A stretch of DNA of 35,833 bases, taken from IMG/VR virus record IMGVR_UViG_3300038301_000232, positions 1-35,833 of that record. One strand, written 5' to 3'. The translations under genes and the position numbers were made by a program. The first letter of the stretch is position 1. The number at the start of each line of letters is the position of its first letter. This document shows, piece by piece, positions 6,722 through 15,488 of this stretch. The stretch comes from a virus. The notes below the pieces were generated by a model. It did no database searches, was not told where the DNA came from, and worked only from the letters and a program-made list of their open reading frames with translations.

Positions 6722-6832
6722 ATGAATAAGCGGAAAGTGTTGTTATATGGTATTTTTTTTGCATCCATGGCCGTAATGGTAACCGGCTTAATGTTTTTGT
6801 GTGTTGTCAGGAATGTAATAATAGAATATTAG
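6722..6832 (+). CDS. 36-residue single-span membrane peptide
   Basis: A short gene with an excellent ribosome binding site (GAGAGGAAGGAAG just before the ATG). The product starts MNKRKVLL and has one long hydrophobic segment covering about residues 6-34, so it should be a single transmembrane peptide with a basic N-terminus in the cytoplasm. It is a small phage membrane peptide of unknown role; a holin-like or host-modifying role is possible but unsupported. Confidence 0.6.
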   Translation: MNKRKVLLYGIFFASMAVMVTGLMFLCVVRNVIIEY

Positions 6833-6938
6833 CAATTTTGCCGGGAAGAGATTATGGAAAACAAAGAGATTAAAAAATTGGACGAGCAATTACCAGTCGG
6901 ATGAATGAGTTTGTTCTATTTTTTTGGAAAGGAAAATA

Positions 6939-7190
6939 ATGATTAAATACATGACTGGTGGGTGGCAAACAAAAATAGAAAAAGTAGAGATTGAGAGAGA
7001 AACAGGTAGTAGTGTATGGGTAGGTGGACGTAGGCATGAAAAACGTACTAATTGGCATATATATCATAATACATGGGATGAGGCCAGGACTTACCTGTTA
7101 GCTATGGCAACTCATAAAGTAAGGAGTTGTCAATCGAGCCTTGATAGCGCAAAAGCAGAATTATCCAAAATTAGTAAGTTAAAAAAATAG
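6939..7190 (+). CDS. Small hypothetical protein
   Basis: An 83-residue protein. The ATG at 6939 is chosen because GGAAAGGA lies 6 bases upstream; an in-frame TTG at 6924 lies within that ribosome binding site. The sequence has a likely beta-rich start (IKYMTGGWQTKIEKVEIERE), then WHIYHNTWDEARTYLLAMAT and a Lys/Ser-rich C-terminal helix that could form a coiled coil. It lies between the small and large terminase genes. No family recognised. Confidence 0.55.
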   Translation: MIKYMTGGWQTKIEKVEIERETGSSVWVGGRRHEKRTNWHIYHNTWDEARTYLLAMATHKVRSCQSSLDSAKAELSKISKLKK

Positions 7191-7201
7191 AACAAAGTAC
7201 T

Positions 7202-7221
7202 ATCATGCGTTTTTGCATGAT
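7202..7221 (+). terminator. Hairpin upstream of large terminase
   Basis: ATCATGC (7202-7208), a GTTTTT loop and GCATGAT (7215-7221) form a perfect 7-base-pair stem, 12 bases after the preceding stop codon. It is not followed by a U-run, so Rho-independent termination would be weak. Its place between a gene end and a promoter-like sequence at 7282 fits a transcript boundary. Confidence 0.4.
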
Positions 7222-7281
7222 GATAAATATATGCCGATAAATACTGGTGACAATTAAAACAAAGAAAGTATTGCAAGAAAC

Positions 7282-7290
7282 TGATATAAT
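7282..7290 (+). promoter_or_regulatory. Extended -10 promoter candidate
   Basis: TGATATAAT is a perfect extended -10 motif (TGnTATAAT). No good -35 hexamer sits at the right distance, which is acceptable for extended -10 promoters. A start point about 7 bases downstream would fall almost on the large terminase start codon at 7299, implying a leaderless or nearly leaderless transcript. No Shine-Dalgarno sequence is visible before that ATG. Confidence 0.4.
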
Positions 7291-7298
7291 GCCCATGT

Positions 7299-9020
7299 AT
7301 GCAAACAGCAGAAGACAGATTTAACATTGCACGTCTAAGCCTGAAGTTTGATGTTGCGAAGATCGCAAAGCAAAACGAAATATATGCCACGCAGCATCCC
7401 AGGCTTAAATTTGCAATTGAAAAGCATATCACGTCAAAAGGATATCGCCTCGAATTCACGAAACATGGTTATCTTATAGATTTATATAAGGACGATAGCC
7501 AAGAAATAGTTGTAAAGAAGCCTCGGCAAGTTGGTGCCTCTGAATGGATCTTCGTTTATATGTTTGAGGCATCTGTCCGGAAACTCACGTCATTTACAGT
7601 TCTTCCAAAACAAAAGCTCAGAGATTCATATGTAAAAACGAGGGTTGATCCGTTGCTGGATGGCGGGTGCTATAAAGCATTCAAGAGAAAGTCTGACGAA
7701 GGGAATTTGATGTTGAAGACTCTTAAGAAAGGCACAAATCTAATCTTTGTAGGTTCAAATTCCAGGACTGAGATGATTTCTCATCCTGCAGATATCCGAA
7801 TCATAGACGAATTAGATTATTGTGACCAAGAATATTTGTCACTGGCCGACAACACGCTTGACCATAGTAACCATGCAATAAAAATAGATATCAGCACCCC
7901 GACTCTTGAGAATGAGGGCATAGACGCAAAATTCAGCCTGTCAGACCAGAAGCATTGGTTTCTTAAGTGCCCACATTGCGGTCATCAACAGATATTGGAC
8001 TTCTTTGGTAATGTCCTGAGAAAAGATGAATATGTTAGTGATGAGTGGGTGCCTATCAGCGAGGACATACAGTTGCATTGTATAAAAGCCGATTGTAGAA
8101 AGGTAATGAACCGGTTCGCCATGGGAGAATATGTCGCCAGGGAGGAAAGCGACATTTCCGGATACATGATACCGGCGCTATGCCATCCCAAGAAAACTCC
8201 AGCAATTCTGTATGATAAATATATCAAATCAAAAAAGAGCGAACTTGAAAAACAGCACTTTCTTAACAATGATTTAGGCCTTACTTACTCGCCAGAAGGC
8301 GCAAGCATTTCAAAGAAAATACTTGACAATTGCAAACAAAGTTATACTTTAACAAGTACACACACCGATTATAACGACTGCTGTGTTATGGGAATTGACG
8401 TTGGCAAGTATTTTCACGTGACTATATGGAGATTAAGAGAGGAAAAACGCGAATTAGTATATATAAACAAATTACTTGTGGCTGATGACCGGAGCTTTGC
8501 GGAAATAAACCATTTGATTGAGGCTTACAGGGTGAGGCAAGGCATTGTTGATATGATGCCTGAGACAAAACTATCAAGTAAATTGTGTGAAAAAAGTGAC
8601 TTTGTGATATGGGGTTGTTATTATAGTACAGAAGAACAGCCAAAAGAAATATACAAAGAAGATAAAGAATTAAAACAGGTCAGGGCTCATAGAACATGGG
8701 TGATTGATGAAATGGTGGAGGACTACAAAAGCAGCAAGGTTTTTCTGCCACAAGAAGCACACGATATTGAAAAAGGTGAGTTTTATGCTCATATGCAAGC
8801 CCCAAAGCGCTTAATGGTAAGGGGTAACCATGGCAGGGTAAGGTTTGATTGGTCTGAGGGATCTAAGCCTGATCATTATTTCCATTCAGCAGTATATGCA
8901 AAGGTAGCACAGATGTTACTTGGTAATTATATAATCCTTGATAGTAAGGACTATGACATAGAAAGTAATGGCAGGGAGTTTACACCAGAAGAAGATAACA
9001 GTGACATATTCAGTTTATAA
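7299..9020 (+). CDS. Terminase large subunit, GpA-like
   Basis: A 573-residue packaging motor. It has an N-terminal ATPase with the Walker A-like VVKKPRQVGASEW (about residues 69-81) and Walker B plus catalytic Glu in DIRIIDELDYCD (about 166-177). Next comes a zinc-knuckle-like insertion with LKCPHCGHQ and a second Cys pair around CIKADC. The C-terminal RNase H-fold nuclease begins near MGIDVGKYFHVTIW (about 364), whose Asp fits the first metal ligand. GpA-type terminases of the PF05876 family commonly carry this CPxCG element. Length is normal. No ribosome binding site is seen at the ATG; see the promoter candidate just upstream. The portal gene follows after 18 bases, the usual order. Confidence 0.88.
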   Translation: MQTAEDRFNIARLSLKFDVAKIAKQNEIYATQHPRLKFAIEKHITSKGYRLEFTKHGYLIDLYKDDSQEIVVKKPRQVGASEWIFVYMFEASVRKLTSFTVLPKQKLRDSYVKTRVDPLLDGGCYKAFKRKSDEGNLMLKTLKKGTNLIFVGSNSRTEMISHPADIRIIDELDYCDQEYLSLADNTLDHSNHAIKIDISTPTLENEGIDAKFSLSDQKHWFLKCPHCGHQQILDFFGNVLRKDEYVSDEWVPISEDIQLHCIKADCRKVMNRFAMGEYVAREESDISGYMIPALCHPKKTPAILYDKYIKSKKSELEKQHFLNNDLGLTYSPEGASISKKILDNCKQSYTLTSTHTDYNDCCVMGIDVGKYFHVTIWRLREEKRELVYINKLLVADDRSFAEINHLIEAYRVRQGIVDMMPETKLSSKLCEKSDFVIWGCYYSTEEQPKEIYKEDKELKQVRAHRTWVIDEMVEDYKSSKVFLPQEAHDIEKGEFYAHMQAPKRLMVRGNHGRVRFDWSEGSKPDHYFHSAVYAKVAQMLLGNYIILDSKDYDIESNGREFTPEEDNSDIFSL

Positions 9021-9038
9021 CAAATTGAGGGTGAAGCG

Positions 9039-11549
9039 TTGTATATAATAGATCCATATAGTGAATACTCACACATTCCAGAGAACACCGTACCCAAAGA
9101 CCAAGAGACTTCCACAAGGCACATAACAAAAGAGATTGTCACCGCATCAAGCCGTATATTTAGGGCCTGGGGATTTGACGAATACAACCCAGATGATTTA
9201 GTCCAGAAAAAAGGCCTTCACACGTATTCGGAAATGCGCAAAGACTCACAAATCAAATCTATACAACAAACCAAGATTAAAGCACGTCTTAGCACCGATT
9301 ATGAGATTAAGGCAGGCGATCCAGACAATGCACTCAGCGTTGAAATGGCTGAATTTGTAGATTACAATCTTCTTAATATTAAGGAAACTTTCAAGGTCAA
9401 GCTGGCGGATATCATGACGGCTCGTGACTACGGTTATTCTCTGAGTGAAAAGATATTCGAGATTATAGCTACTGGTAGGTGGGCCGGCAAGATTGGTTTG
9501 CGTAATATCAAAACTAAAGAACCGTTCGATTATAGATTCCAAATAGATAAATTCAGAAACGTAACCGGAATAATCCGGGATAATGTAAATCAAGATATTG
9601 ATGGCGATTTAGGCACACATGCGAACCCATATCCTTTACATAAATTTATATTATATTCTGCAAATAAAGAATTTGGGAATCCATACGGCCAGTCTGATCT
9701 CAGAGAAGCATATAAGCCATGGTGGTCAAAAAACTTTGTTCTCAAGTTTATGAATATATATTTAGAACGCTTTGGGATGCCAACCCTTGCGGCTAAATAT
9801 GAGGACAAACATGCCAAAGACAAGAACCTTATGAATGTTATCGATAATTTGCTAAAAAATTATCAGTCTAAAGCAGGATTCAGGGTGCCAGAGGGAGTGA
9901 CGCTTGAATTATTAGAAGCAAAGCGCAAAGGGGAAGGTGGCTACATTGCGGCAATAGATAAGTATGATGTAATGATGGCCAGGGCGTTATTAATGCCTGA
10001 TATGGCGGCACAAGGTGGTTCTGGAGGTGGAAGCTATGCTCTGTCAAGAGAACGATTTGCATTGTTTGTATTGGTACTTGATGAAATGGGCGACGATATA
10101 GAGAATGCCGTTGTAGATGATCAGATAATTGAGCAGCTTATATTATTCAATTATGGAATTGTTGATAACGATTTGAAGCCGAAGTTTAAATTCGAATCAA
10201 TCCACGAGGATAACGTAGAAGTAAAGGCTAAAATAATAGACATACTTGTGAAAGCTGGTATTGTAAATCCTAACGAGGAGTGGGTGAGGGATTATACAAA
10301 TATTCCGGACAAACCACAGGAAATAAAGGATAAAGAAGCGGCAGATAAAACCCTCGCAGATAAACAGGTTCAGGATGCACTTAAAAAAGAAGAAGAAGAA
10401 AGGCGAGAACGAGAAGGCAGGAAGATCTCTGGTAATGTGCCGAGTGCCACAGCAAAAGACATTGAGAAGGCCAAAGCCATGCATCTTGATTTTGAACTAA
10501 CCAGAGAGCCAACGGTCTACGAAGTCAAGGTTGATTTCCCTGATCTCGATAAGCAGACACAATCGTATGAAGAGCATTTGACAGAAGATTTATTGGATGT
10601 TGTTCTTAAGTGGCGTTCTCAAATCATAAAACAATCAGAAAGTATATTAAAGAATAACGATAATAAGGCCATCAATAAAATGACATTAAGAAATGTTGGT
10701 GACTTCAAGAATATATTACGGAATTGGATGGTAAAGATTGACCTTGATAATAAATTCAGAGAATCACAGGTGTTAATAAACGGTGAAGTCCCTTTGCAAC
10801 TGGAGAAAAAGAAAATACCAAAGGCCGTTGCCTTTGCGCATATAATTGAATATGCCAGTGCTCCGGAATTTGACCCGTGGATGCCTATGCCAACGGCACA
10901 GGCCCTGGAATTTATGAGAACAAAGAGAATTGTCCGGAAAGTCCAAGAAGATGGATCTAGGACTGAATTGGTACTCGGTACCACTAAAGAGATGGCATAT
11001 TATGAGGACACTGCTTTTGCTATTAGTGGCATTGAATCAACTCATATTCTTAATCAATCAAAAATGATATTATTTGATGCTATTGCAACTGGCGATGCCA
11101 AGACTGCGACAGTGAATCTTGAGAATCTATTTGATAGGTATATCGATAAAGGATCTATAAGTGCTAATCTGACAACCCCAAACAGGCTTAATACAATCGT
11201 CAGGAACAACGTTAGTACGGCTCAGAACAGGGGACGGGAAATGTATTATAAAGATCCGGAGATTGCGGACTTTATTCCATTTGTACAGGTGTCGGCTATT
11301 TTAGATTCGAGGACTACTGATTATTGTGCTGGCCTTGATGGAAAGGTATTTAAAAAGACTGATGCACCAACTTTCCCGGCACACCATAATTGCCGTACTC
11401 ACACAGTGCCGATAACAACATTTGAAGCTAATAAAACGCCGCCAACGGTGTCAAGCCTTGCGGACGAAGAGGCGGATTTAAGAACAACGGGAAAGCAAAG
11501 TGCGGTTCGTGGCGTTGGATTTGGTGGAACTCCAATAGTGAAGGTATAA
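9039..11549 (+). CDS. Portal protein fused to MuF-type head morphogenesis domain
   Basis: An 836-residue protein starting with TTG behind a well-placed GAGG. Residues about 25-430 are a DUF935/Mu gp29-like portal, with TYSEMRKDSQIKSIQQTKIK near the start and PYGQSDLREAYKPWWSKNFV around 225. A Lys/Glu-rich linker containing KKEEEERREREGRK follows at about 450. The C-terminal part ends in a MuF-like domain: RNNVSTAQNRGREMYYKD, then SAILDSRTTDYCAGLDGKVF and PAHHNCRTHTVPIT near residues 750-790. In phage Mu the portal (gp29) and gpF (gp30) are separate genes; here they form one chain. The portal forms the ring at one vertex for DNA entry and exit. MuF proteins are minor head proteins often injected or placed near the portal. 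Confidence 0.88.
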   Translation: MYIIDPYSEYSHIPENTVPKDQETSTRHITKEIVTASSRIFRAWGFDEYNPDDLVQKKGLHTYSEMRKDSQIKSIQQTKIKARLSTDYEIKAGDPDNALSVEMAEFVDYNLLNIKETFKVKLADIMTARDYGYSLSEKIFEIIATGRWAGKIGLRNIKTKEPFDYRFQIDKFRNVTGIIRDNVNQDIDGDLGTHANPYPLHKFILYSANKEFGNPYGQSDLREAYKPWWSKNFVLKFMNIYLERFGMPTLAAKYEDKHAKDKNLMNVIDNLLKNYQSKAGFRVPEGVTLELLEAKRKGEGGYIAAIDKYDVMMARALLMPDMAAQGGSGGGSYALSRERFALFVLVLDEMGDDIENAVVDDQIIEQLILFNYGIVDNDLKPKFKFESIHEDNVEVKAKIIDILVKAGIVNPNEEWVRDYTNIPDKPQEIKDKEAADKTLADKQVQDALKKEEEERREREGRKISGNVPSATAKDIEKAKAMHLDFELTREPTVYEVKVDFPDLDKQTQSYEEHLTEDLLDVVLKWRSQIIKQSESILKNNDNKAINKMTLRNVGDFKNILRNWMVKIDLDNKFRESQVLINGEVPLQLEKKKIPKAVAFAHIIEYASAPEFDPWMPMPTAQALEFMRTKRIVRKVQEDGSRTELVLGTTKEMAYYEDTAFAISGIESTHILNQSKMILFDAIATGDAKTATVNLENLFDRYIDKGSISANLTTPNRLNTIVRNNVSTAQNRGREMYYKDPEIADFIPFVQVSAILDSRTTDYCAGLDGKVFKKTDAPTFPAHHNCRTHTVPITTFEANKTPPTVSSLADEEADLRTTGKQSAVRGVGFGGTPIVKV

Positions 11550-11551
11550 CT

Positions 11552-12112
11552 ATGGTAATGCTTCGTTTTTGGCAAAATAAAGAAAAAGAGACAAAAGAAA
11601 AGAGTCGTGGGCTTATTGAAGATATTTATAAAGCCGTGCAACTAATCGATGAAAAAGCAATTGCAATCGACAGCAGATTAACACAACATGAAAGAAGCAC
11701 TCACGAGATAATACAAAAAATATTTGAAAAATTAGAAGCTTATAAATGCCCACATGACGACGACATGGCATTAATGAAGGCTTATAACAAGAAGCAAAAT
11801 GGGCATATAAATGATATTTCAGTACAGGGGCAAGAGATAAAAACAAAATTAGATATCATTATTGCCGAGTCGGTTGGTGAAGAAAAGGCGAAAAAAGAGA
11901 TAATTGCAGAAACAAAACGATTGGATGAAAAAGCCAGAGACAAAAAAGCTTTTATTATAGCATTAATAAGTTGCATGCTTGTTGGTATTACGACGTTTTC
12001 TGGATTCTTTTTTTGGTATAAAAAAGATAATAGAATAACAAAGGCCGAGATAAAAGAAATGATATTAGAATTGAAGCCACTATCAGGAGGGATTGTCCGT
12101 GGAAAAAGATAA
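11552..12112 (+). CDS. Coiled-coil protein with C-terminal membrane segment
   Basis: A 186-residue protein. Residues about 15-125 are highly charged and helical, consistent with a coiled coil (IAESVGEEKAKKEIIAETKR region). Residues about 134-156 (AFIIALISCMLVGITTFSGF) form one transmembrane segment, followed by a short charged tail. This layout resembles XhlA-type phage proteins, though it is about twice as long as those. It lies between the portal gene and a papain-fold enzyme and overlaps the latter by 14 bases, so the two may work together at the membrane. A holin-associated or spanin-like role is inference only. Confidence 0.6.
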   Translation: MVMLRFWQNKEKETKEKSRGLIEDIYKAVQLIDEKAIAIDSRLTQHERSTHEIIQKIFEKLEAYKCPHDDDMALMKAYNKKQNGHINDISVQGQEIKTKLDIIIAESVGEEKAKKEIIAETKRLDEKARDKKAFIIALISCMLVGITTFSGFFFWYKKDNRITKAEIKEMILELKPLSGGIVRGKR

Positions 12113-12725
12113 AGAAATAGTCCAGTATGACTGGATGAGGGACGAACTAAGGACAGGTGATATTGTTTTGTTTTCCGGAACTGGACTTATAAGCATGGGT
12201 ATCCAGTTTGCTTCCAGATCTCCATGGAGTCATGTCGGTATGGTGATAAAGGATGAAGAGTGGGACATGTTGCTATTATGGGAAAGCACGACATTGAGTA
12301 AAGTCAAAGACGTGGAAAGCAGGAACCAAAGGCAGGGAGTTGCAATAAGGCCTCTATCCGCAAGAATAAGAGATTATCCGTCAGGCCGTGTTGCTTTCAG
12401 ACGATTGCTTGATGTTGAGATGACATCTACAATCAGACAATCCCTTATTGGTTTAAGAAAAGAAATTAAAGGCCGTGACTATGAACAAAGCAAGATAGAG
12501 TTGATGAAATCTGCTTATGATGGCATATTCGGCGATAATGAAGAAGATTTATCAAGCATTTTCTGTAGCGAGTTAGTCGCTGAAGCTTTGCAAAGAATGG
12601 GCGTGTTAAAAGAACACGACGAACAAGGGGGATATCCGTCTAATGAATATACACCAGCCGATTTTGCCAAAGACAATATAATGGGGCATAAGAACGGTGC
12701 CTTTAGTGATCTAATTTATGTTTAA
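12099..12725 (+). CDS. Permuted NlpC/P60-like (YiiX-type) papain-fold enzyme
   Basis: About 208 residues from the GTG at 12099, chosen because AGGAGG at 12085-12090 is 8 bases upstream; the in-frame TTG at 12093 is too close to it. Motifs are LRTGDIVLFSGTGLISMGIQ near the start, SPWSHVGMVI with the likely catalytic His, and SIFCSELVAEALQRMG with the likely nucleophilic Cys. The His-before-Cys order marks the circularly permuted branch (DUF830/YiiX type) of the NlpC/P60 superfamily. No signal peptide. Members cleave peptide, amide or lipid-linked bonds; phage homologues may process cell wall or lipids. Substrate is unknown. The upstream gene encodes a membrane-anchored coiled coil, which is consistent with a lysis-type cluster. 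Confidence 0.75.
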   Translation: MEKDKEIVQYDWMRDELRTGDIVLFSGTGLISMGIQFASRSPWSHVGMVIKDEEWDMLLLWESTTLSKVKDVESRNQRQGVAIRPLSARIRDYPSGRVAFRRLLDVEMTSTIRQSLIGLRKEIKGRDYEQSKIELMKSAYDGIFGDNEEDLSSIFCSELVAEALQRMGVLKEHDEQGGYPSNEYTPADFAKDNIMGHKNGAFSDLIYV

Positions 12726-12741
12726 ATAAAAAGGAGATATC

Positions 12742-12906
12742 GTGGGCCCTAAAAAATGGTTTTTGATAGTCTTTTGCATTGCAATTGTTTTCCCTGTAAT
12801 TATAGGCGGATGTAATAGTTTGGGCATTGAGTCATTGGGAAACGGCAAGAACACGCCAACCGCTATTATAAAAGTATATGATAGGGATGGCAATATTGTT
12901 AAATAA
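12742..12906 (+). CDS. Small 54-residue lipoprotein
   Basis: A gene starting with GTG, with AAGGAG 5 to 6 bases upstream. The product begins MGPKKWFLIVFCIAIVFPVI and continues IGGCNS, a good lipobox with Cys at residue 24. The mature part is only about 31 residues (SLGIESLGNGKNTPTAII and a short tail). A lipoprotein this small beside a membrane protein and a papain-fold enzyme resembles the outer-membrane spanin subunit (Rz1 type), though Rz1 is usually Pro-rich and this is not. Spanin assignment is therefore speculative. Confidence 0.65.
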   Translation: MGPKKWFLIVFCIAIVFPVIIGGCNSLGIESLGNGKNTPTAIIKVYDRDGNIVK

Positions 12907-12908
12907 TC

Positions 12909-13262
12909 ATGGATATAGCCAGTTCAATAAAGCAATTAGTTGAAGGCGGATTACAATTTGATCTATTGTTCACATTGTTTCAGCTTTTGGTTGTTGCGTT
13001 TATTGTGGTATATCTTAGGAACGTAATTATCAATGAGGTCGCGTATCAGAATTTTAAAGGCAATCGAAATATCGGGAAAATGTCTTGGATTCGAATAGGA
13101 AATTCAACAGGACATGAAAATGGGCAAATTGTTTATTTTTGCAGAAAACATATTTTAGTTAAAACAGAAGACGGGATAATTTTGATACCGATGAAAAGGT
13201 TTCCGGAAAAATCTTGGTATATATTATCTTGTAAGCCAATAGAACCGAGACAGAATATTTAA
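12909..13262 (+). CDS. Membrane protein with small beta domain
   Basis: A 117-residue protein two bases after the lipoprotein stop. Residues about 17-40 (FDLLFTLFQLLVVAFIVVYL) form one membrane segment. The rest looks like a small soluble beta domain: IGKMSWIRIG, NGQIVYFCRKHILVKTEDGI, then ILIPMKRFPEKSW. The pattern of a Gly-x-Val strand, a hydrophobic strand, DG and an I-P step resembles the beta domain of MscS-type channels, without the pore helix. That is a fold-level impression, not a family call. It may belong with the membrane genes at 11552 and 12742. Confidence 0.55.
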   Translation: MDIASSIKQLVEGGLQFDLLFTLFQLLVVAFIVVYLRNVIINEVAYQNFKGNRNIGKMSWIRIGNSTGHENGQIVYFCRKHILVKTEDGIILIPMKRFPEKSWYILSCKPIEPRQNI

Positions 13263-13274
13263 AAAGGAACAGCC

Positions 13275-15191
13275 ATGACAAAAGCTTATGGAGCAACAGT
13301 ATTACTTGGAGGAGGGTCGGGAGCGTTAGATAGGTCGGAGATTGATGGGGATAATCTTAATGACCTTGATTTTGCTTTGGTAAATACTGCCAATACCTTC
13401 TATCCTTATTGGTTAGATGATGACTCAGGGGCAGGGGAGAGCTCACCAACAGTTATTTCTCCAGATACTAATCCAGGAACAAAGAGATGGATACTTCAAT
13501 CAATGCATATGCAAGCGTTGACGTTGGAGACACCTTTGGCTATATTACAGGGAGGAACGGGAAATACAACAGCTCAGGCAGCAATGGATGCTTTGTCTCA
13601 GGTTAGTGGAGGAACTAATGAATATGTTCTTACGAAAGATACGGGAACTGGCAATGCTTTATGGAAGGTAGCAGCCGGTGGGGCATCTGCAATAGATGAT
13701 TTGAGTGATGCTACAACGGGGGGTGGAGCTAATAATGTAGGATTAGGTTCAACAGCGTTAGATAGTTTATTAGGTGGAGGAGCATTAAATACGGCTCTTG
13801 GAGATAATGCAGGAACAGCTGTTACTACTGGAACTAGCCATGTTATGGTAGGGTATAGAGCAGGAACAGCGATGGTTACGGGTATCGACGGCACATTTGT
13901 GGGAGCGGATGCAGGATTTGCAGCTACAGGAAGTTATAACACTTTGATAGGTAGGAATGCTGGTAAAGATCAAACAACGCCAACCCACAATACTTGTGTA
14001 GGTTGGAGCGCGGGTGCGGAGAATGTAACGGGTGGGAATAATACTATAGTAGGTGCCCAGGCTGGAACTGGTGTGGCAGCTAACTCATACTCTGATAATG
14101 TGTTCCTAGGTTATCATGCGGGTTTCTCAATAACGACAGGCAGCTCCAATGTTCTCCTGGGCTCTTTGGCAGGAGACGGGATTACTACAGGAACTACTAA
14201 TGTAGTTATAGGATATAATGCAGCTAGTGTTCTTAGTGCAACCCACGCTAACGTTCTTATAGGTCCGAACGTTGCTTTAAGAGGATCGGCGTTAACTAAT
14301 TGTGTAATAATGGGTTCTTTAGCAGGTCAGTATTTAGTAACGGTAGTGGGTAGTGTTCTTATAGGAACTCAAGCAGGAGATAAGAATACAGTATATGGAA
14401 CAGCATTAGGGCATAAGGCGGCATTTAGTGGAACGTCGGGAGCAAATAACACTTCCCTTGGCTATCAAGCCGGCTATTTTAATGTTACAGGGGCAAGAAA
14501 CACAATGGTGGGGGATAGTGCAGGGTATGGAGTTTCAACTAATTCTCATTCTGATAACACCTTTATGGGGTACAATGCAGGGCTAGCCATTACTACAGGA
14601 AGTAGTAATGTATTTTTAGGATCAGCAGCAGGAAATACAGAGACAACAGGGAGTAATAATATATGTATTGGAAAGGATTCCGATGTGGACGCTGTAGCAG
14701 CAGCGAGTCAGATTGTGATAGGGGATTCTTTAGTAGGGACAGCCGATACAAGAGTACATATAGGTAATGCCACTTCTCATATATATGCAGACTATAATTC
14801 AGCGTCTACTTGGACACACTCATCAGACCGTAGACAGAAGAGAGATATCGTAGATGATGTTCTAGGATTAGATTTTATAAATAATTTAAGAACAGTGACG
14901 TACAAGCATAGGCCCCCGTCAGAATTTCCACAAGAATGGAATAGTTATAATCCATTGATAACAGAAGCAACTGATAATACTATTCATGGATTTATAGCAC
15001 AAGAAGTGAGAGAAGCCTTGGATAAAGCTGACTGTGATACTTTCGCAGGTTGGGACAGAATGCCTGATGGTAGAGAAGCCGTCAGTTTCGAGATGATGGT
15101 AATGCCTTTGGTAAGAGGGATGCAAGAACAGACTGCGATGATTAAGGGATTGCAGAGCAGGATAGAAGAGTTAGAGCGGTCTAATTTATAG
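13275..15191 (+). CDS. Tail fibre or spike with C-terminal peptidase S74 chaperone
   Basis: A 638-residue appendage protein. The N-terminal part (to about residue 150) contains TNPGTKRWILQ and ILQGGTGNTTAQAAM, sequences common in phage fibre bases. Residues about 150-500 are short repeats of the pattern NTxxG-x-xAG-x-x-x-TTG-SN (for example GLAITTGSSNVFLGSAAGNT), which should build a trimeric beta-helical shaft. The end carries the intramolecular chaperone domain: THSSDRRQKRDIV (about 515-527), with the Ser and Lys used for self-cleavage, then HGFIAQEVREAL and a final coiled coil. S74 domains trimerise the fibre and cut themselves off. The protein likely binds the host receptor. Codon use is AGA-rich compared with nearby head genes. 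Confidence 0.88.
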   Translation: MTKAYGATVLLGGGSGALDRSEIDGDNLNDLDFALVNTANTFYPYWLDDDSGAGESSPTVISPDTNPGTKRWILQSMHMQALTLETPLAILQGGTGNTTAQAAMDALSQVSGGTNEYVLTKDTGTGNALWKVAAGGASAIDDLSDATTGGGANNVGLGSTALDSLLGGGALNTALGDNAGTAVTTGTSHVMVGYRAGTAMVTGIDGTFVGADAGFAATGSYNTLIGRNAGKDQTTPTHNTCVGWSAGAENVTGGNNTIVGAQAGTGVAANSYSDNVFLGYHAGFSITTGSSNVLLGSLAGDGITTGTTNVVIGYNAASVLSATHANVLIGPNVALRGSALTNCVIMGSLAGQYLVTVVGSVLIGTQAGDKNTVYGTALGHKAAFSGTSGANNTSLGYQAGYFNVTGARNTMVGDSAGYGVSTNSHSDNTFMGYNAGLAITTGSSNVFLGSAAGNTETTGSNNICIGKDSDVDAVAAASQIVIGDSLVGTADTRVHIGNATSHIYADYNSASTWTHSSDRRQKRDIVDDVLGLDFINNLRTVTYKHRPPSEFPQEWNSYNPLITEATDNTIHGFIAQEVREALDKADCDTFAGWDRMPDGREAVSFEMMVMPLVRGMQEQTAMIKGLQSRIEELERSNL

Positions 15192-15204
15192 AAGGAGAAG
15201 AGAG

Positions 15205-15450
15205 ATGTCAAAGGTGTATACAAGGGTAACAAAGGATAATGAAGTAGAAAGTGAGGATGAAGTACAGATAGAAGTAGGAGAGCCAGTCACACAGGTGAGT
15301 ATTTCTTCTAAGGGAGCTTTAAAGAGGATGATTATCGAGTGTGATAATGTGATAGCACAGAAGACAAAGGAGAAGGCAGCCGCAGAAGCAGAGATTCTGG
15401 CTATGGATGTAGAAGCTAAGAAGGTGGTTTTAAAAGCAGTAAGAAGGTGA
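15205..15450 (+). CDS. Small coiled-coil protein downstream of fibre
   Basis: An 81-residue protein with a strong ribosome binding site (GAAGGAGAAGAGAG). The first half is acidic and beta-like (VESEDEVQIEVGEPVTQVSI). The second half is a long helix rich in Ala, Glu and Lys (KTKEKAAAEAEILAMDVEAK), likely a coiled coil. Its place 14 bases after a fibre gene suggests a fibre assembly or adaptor protein. It shares the purine-rich, AGA-rich style of the fibre gene. No family recognised. Confidence 0.6.
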   Translation: MSKVYTRVTKDNEVESEDEVQIEVGEPVTQVSISSKGALKRMIIECDNVIAQKTKEKAAAEAEILAMDVEAKKVVLKAVRR

Positions 15451-15488
15451 ATTTATTTCAGAATCCTTAACCAAAGGAGAAGTAAGAG

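Noticed and set aside
6854-6904. A 16-codon frame beginning MENKEIKKLDEQ
   Set aside because: It has a fair ribosome binding site, but it is too short to separate from chance and has no domain.
13275-15191. Diversity-generating retroelement target in the fibre
   Set aside because: No reverse transcriptase and no template repeat of the fibre's 3' end are seen in the window; the gene ends in an S74 domain rather than a C-type lectin fold.
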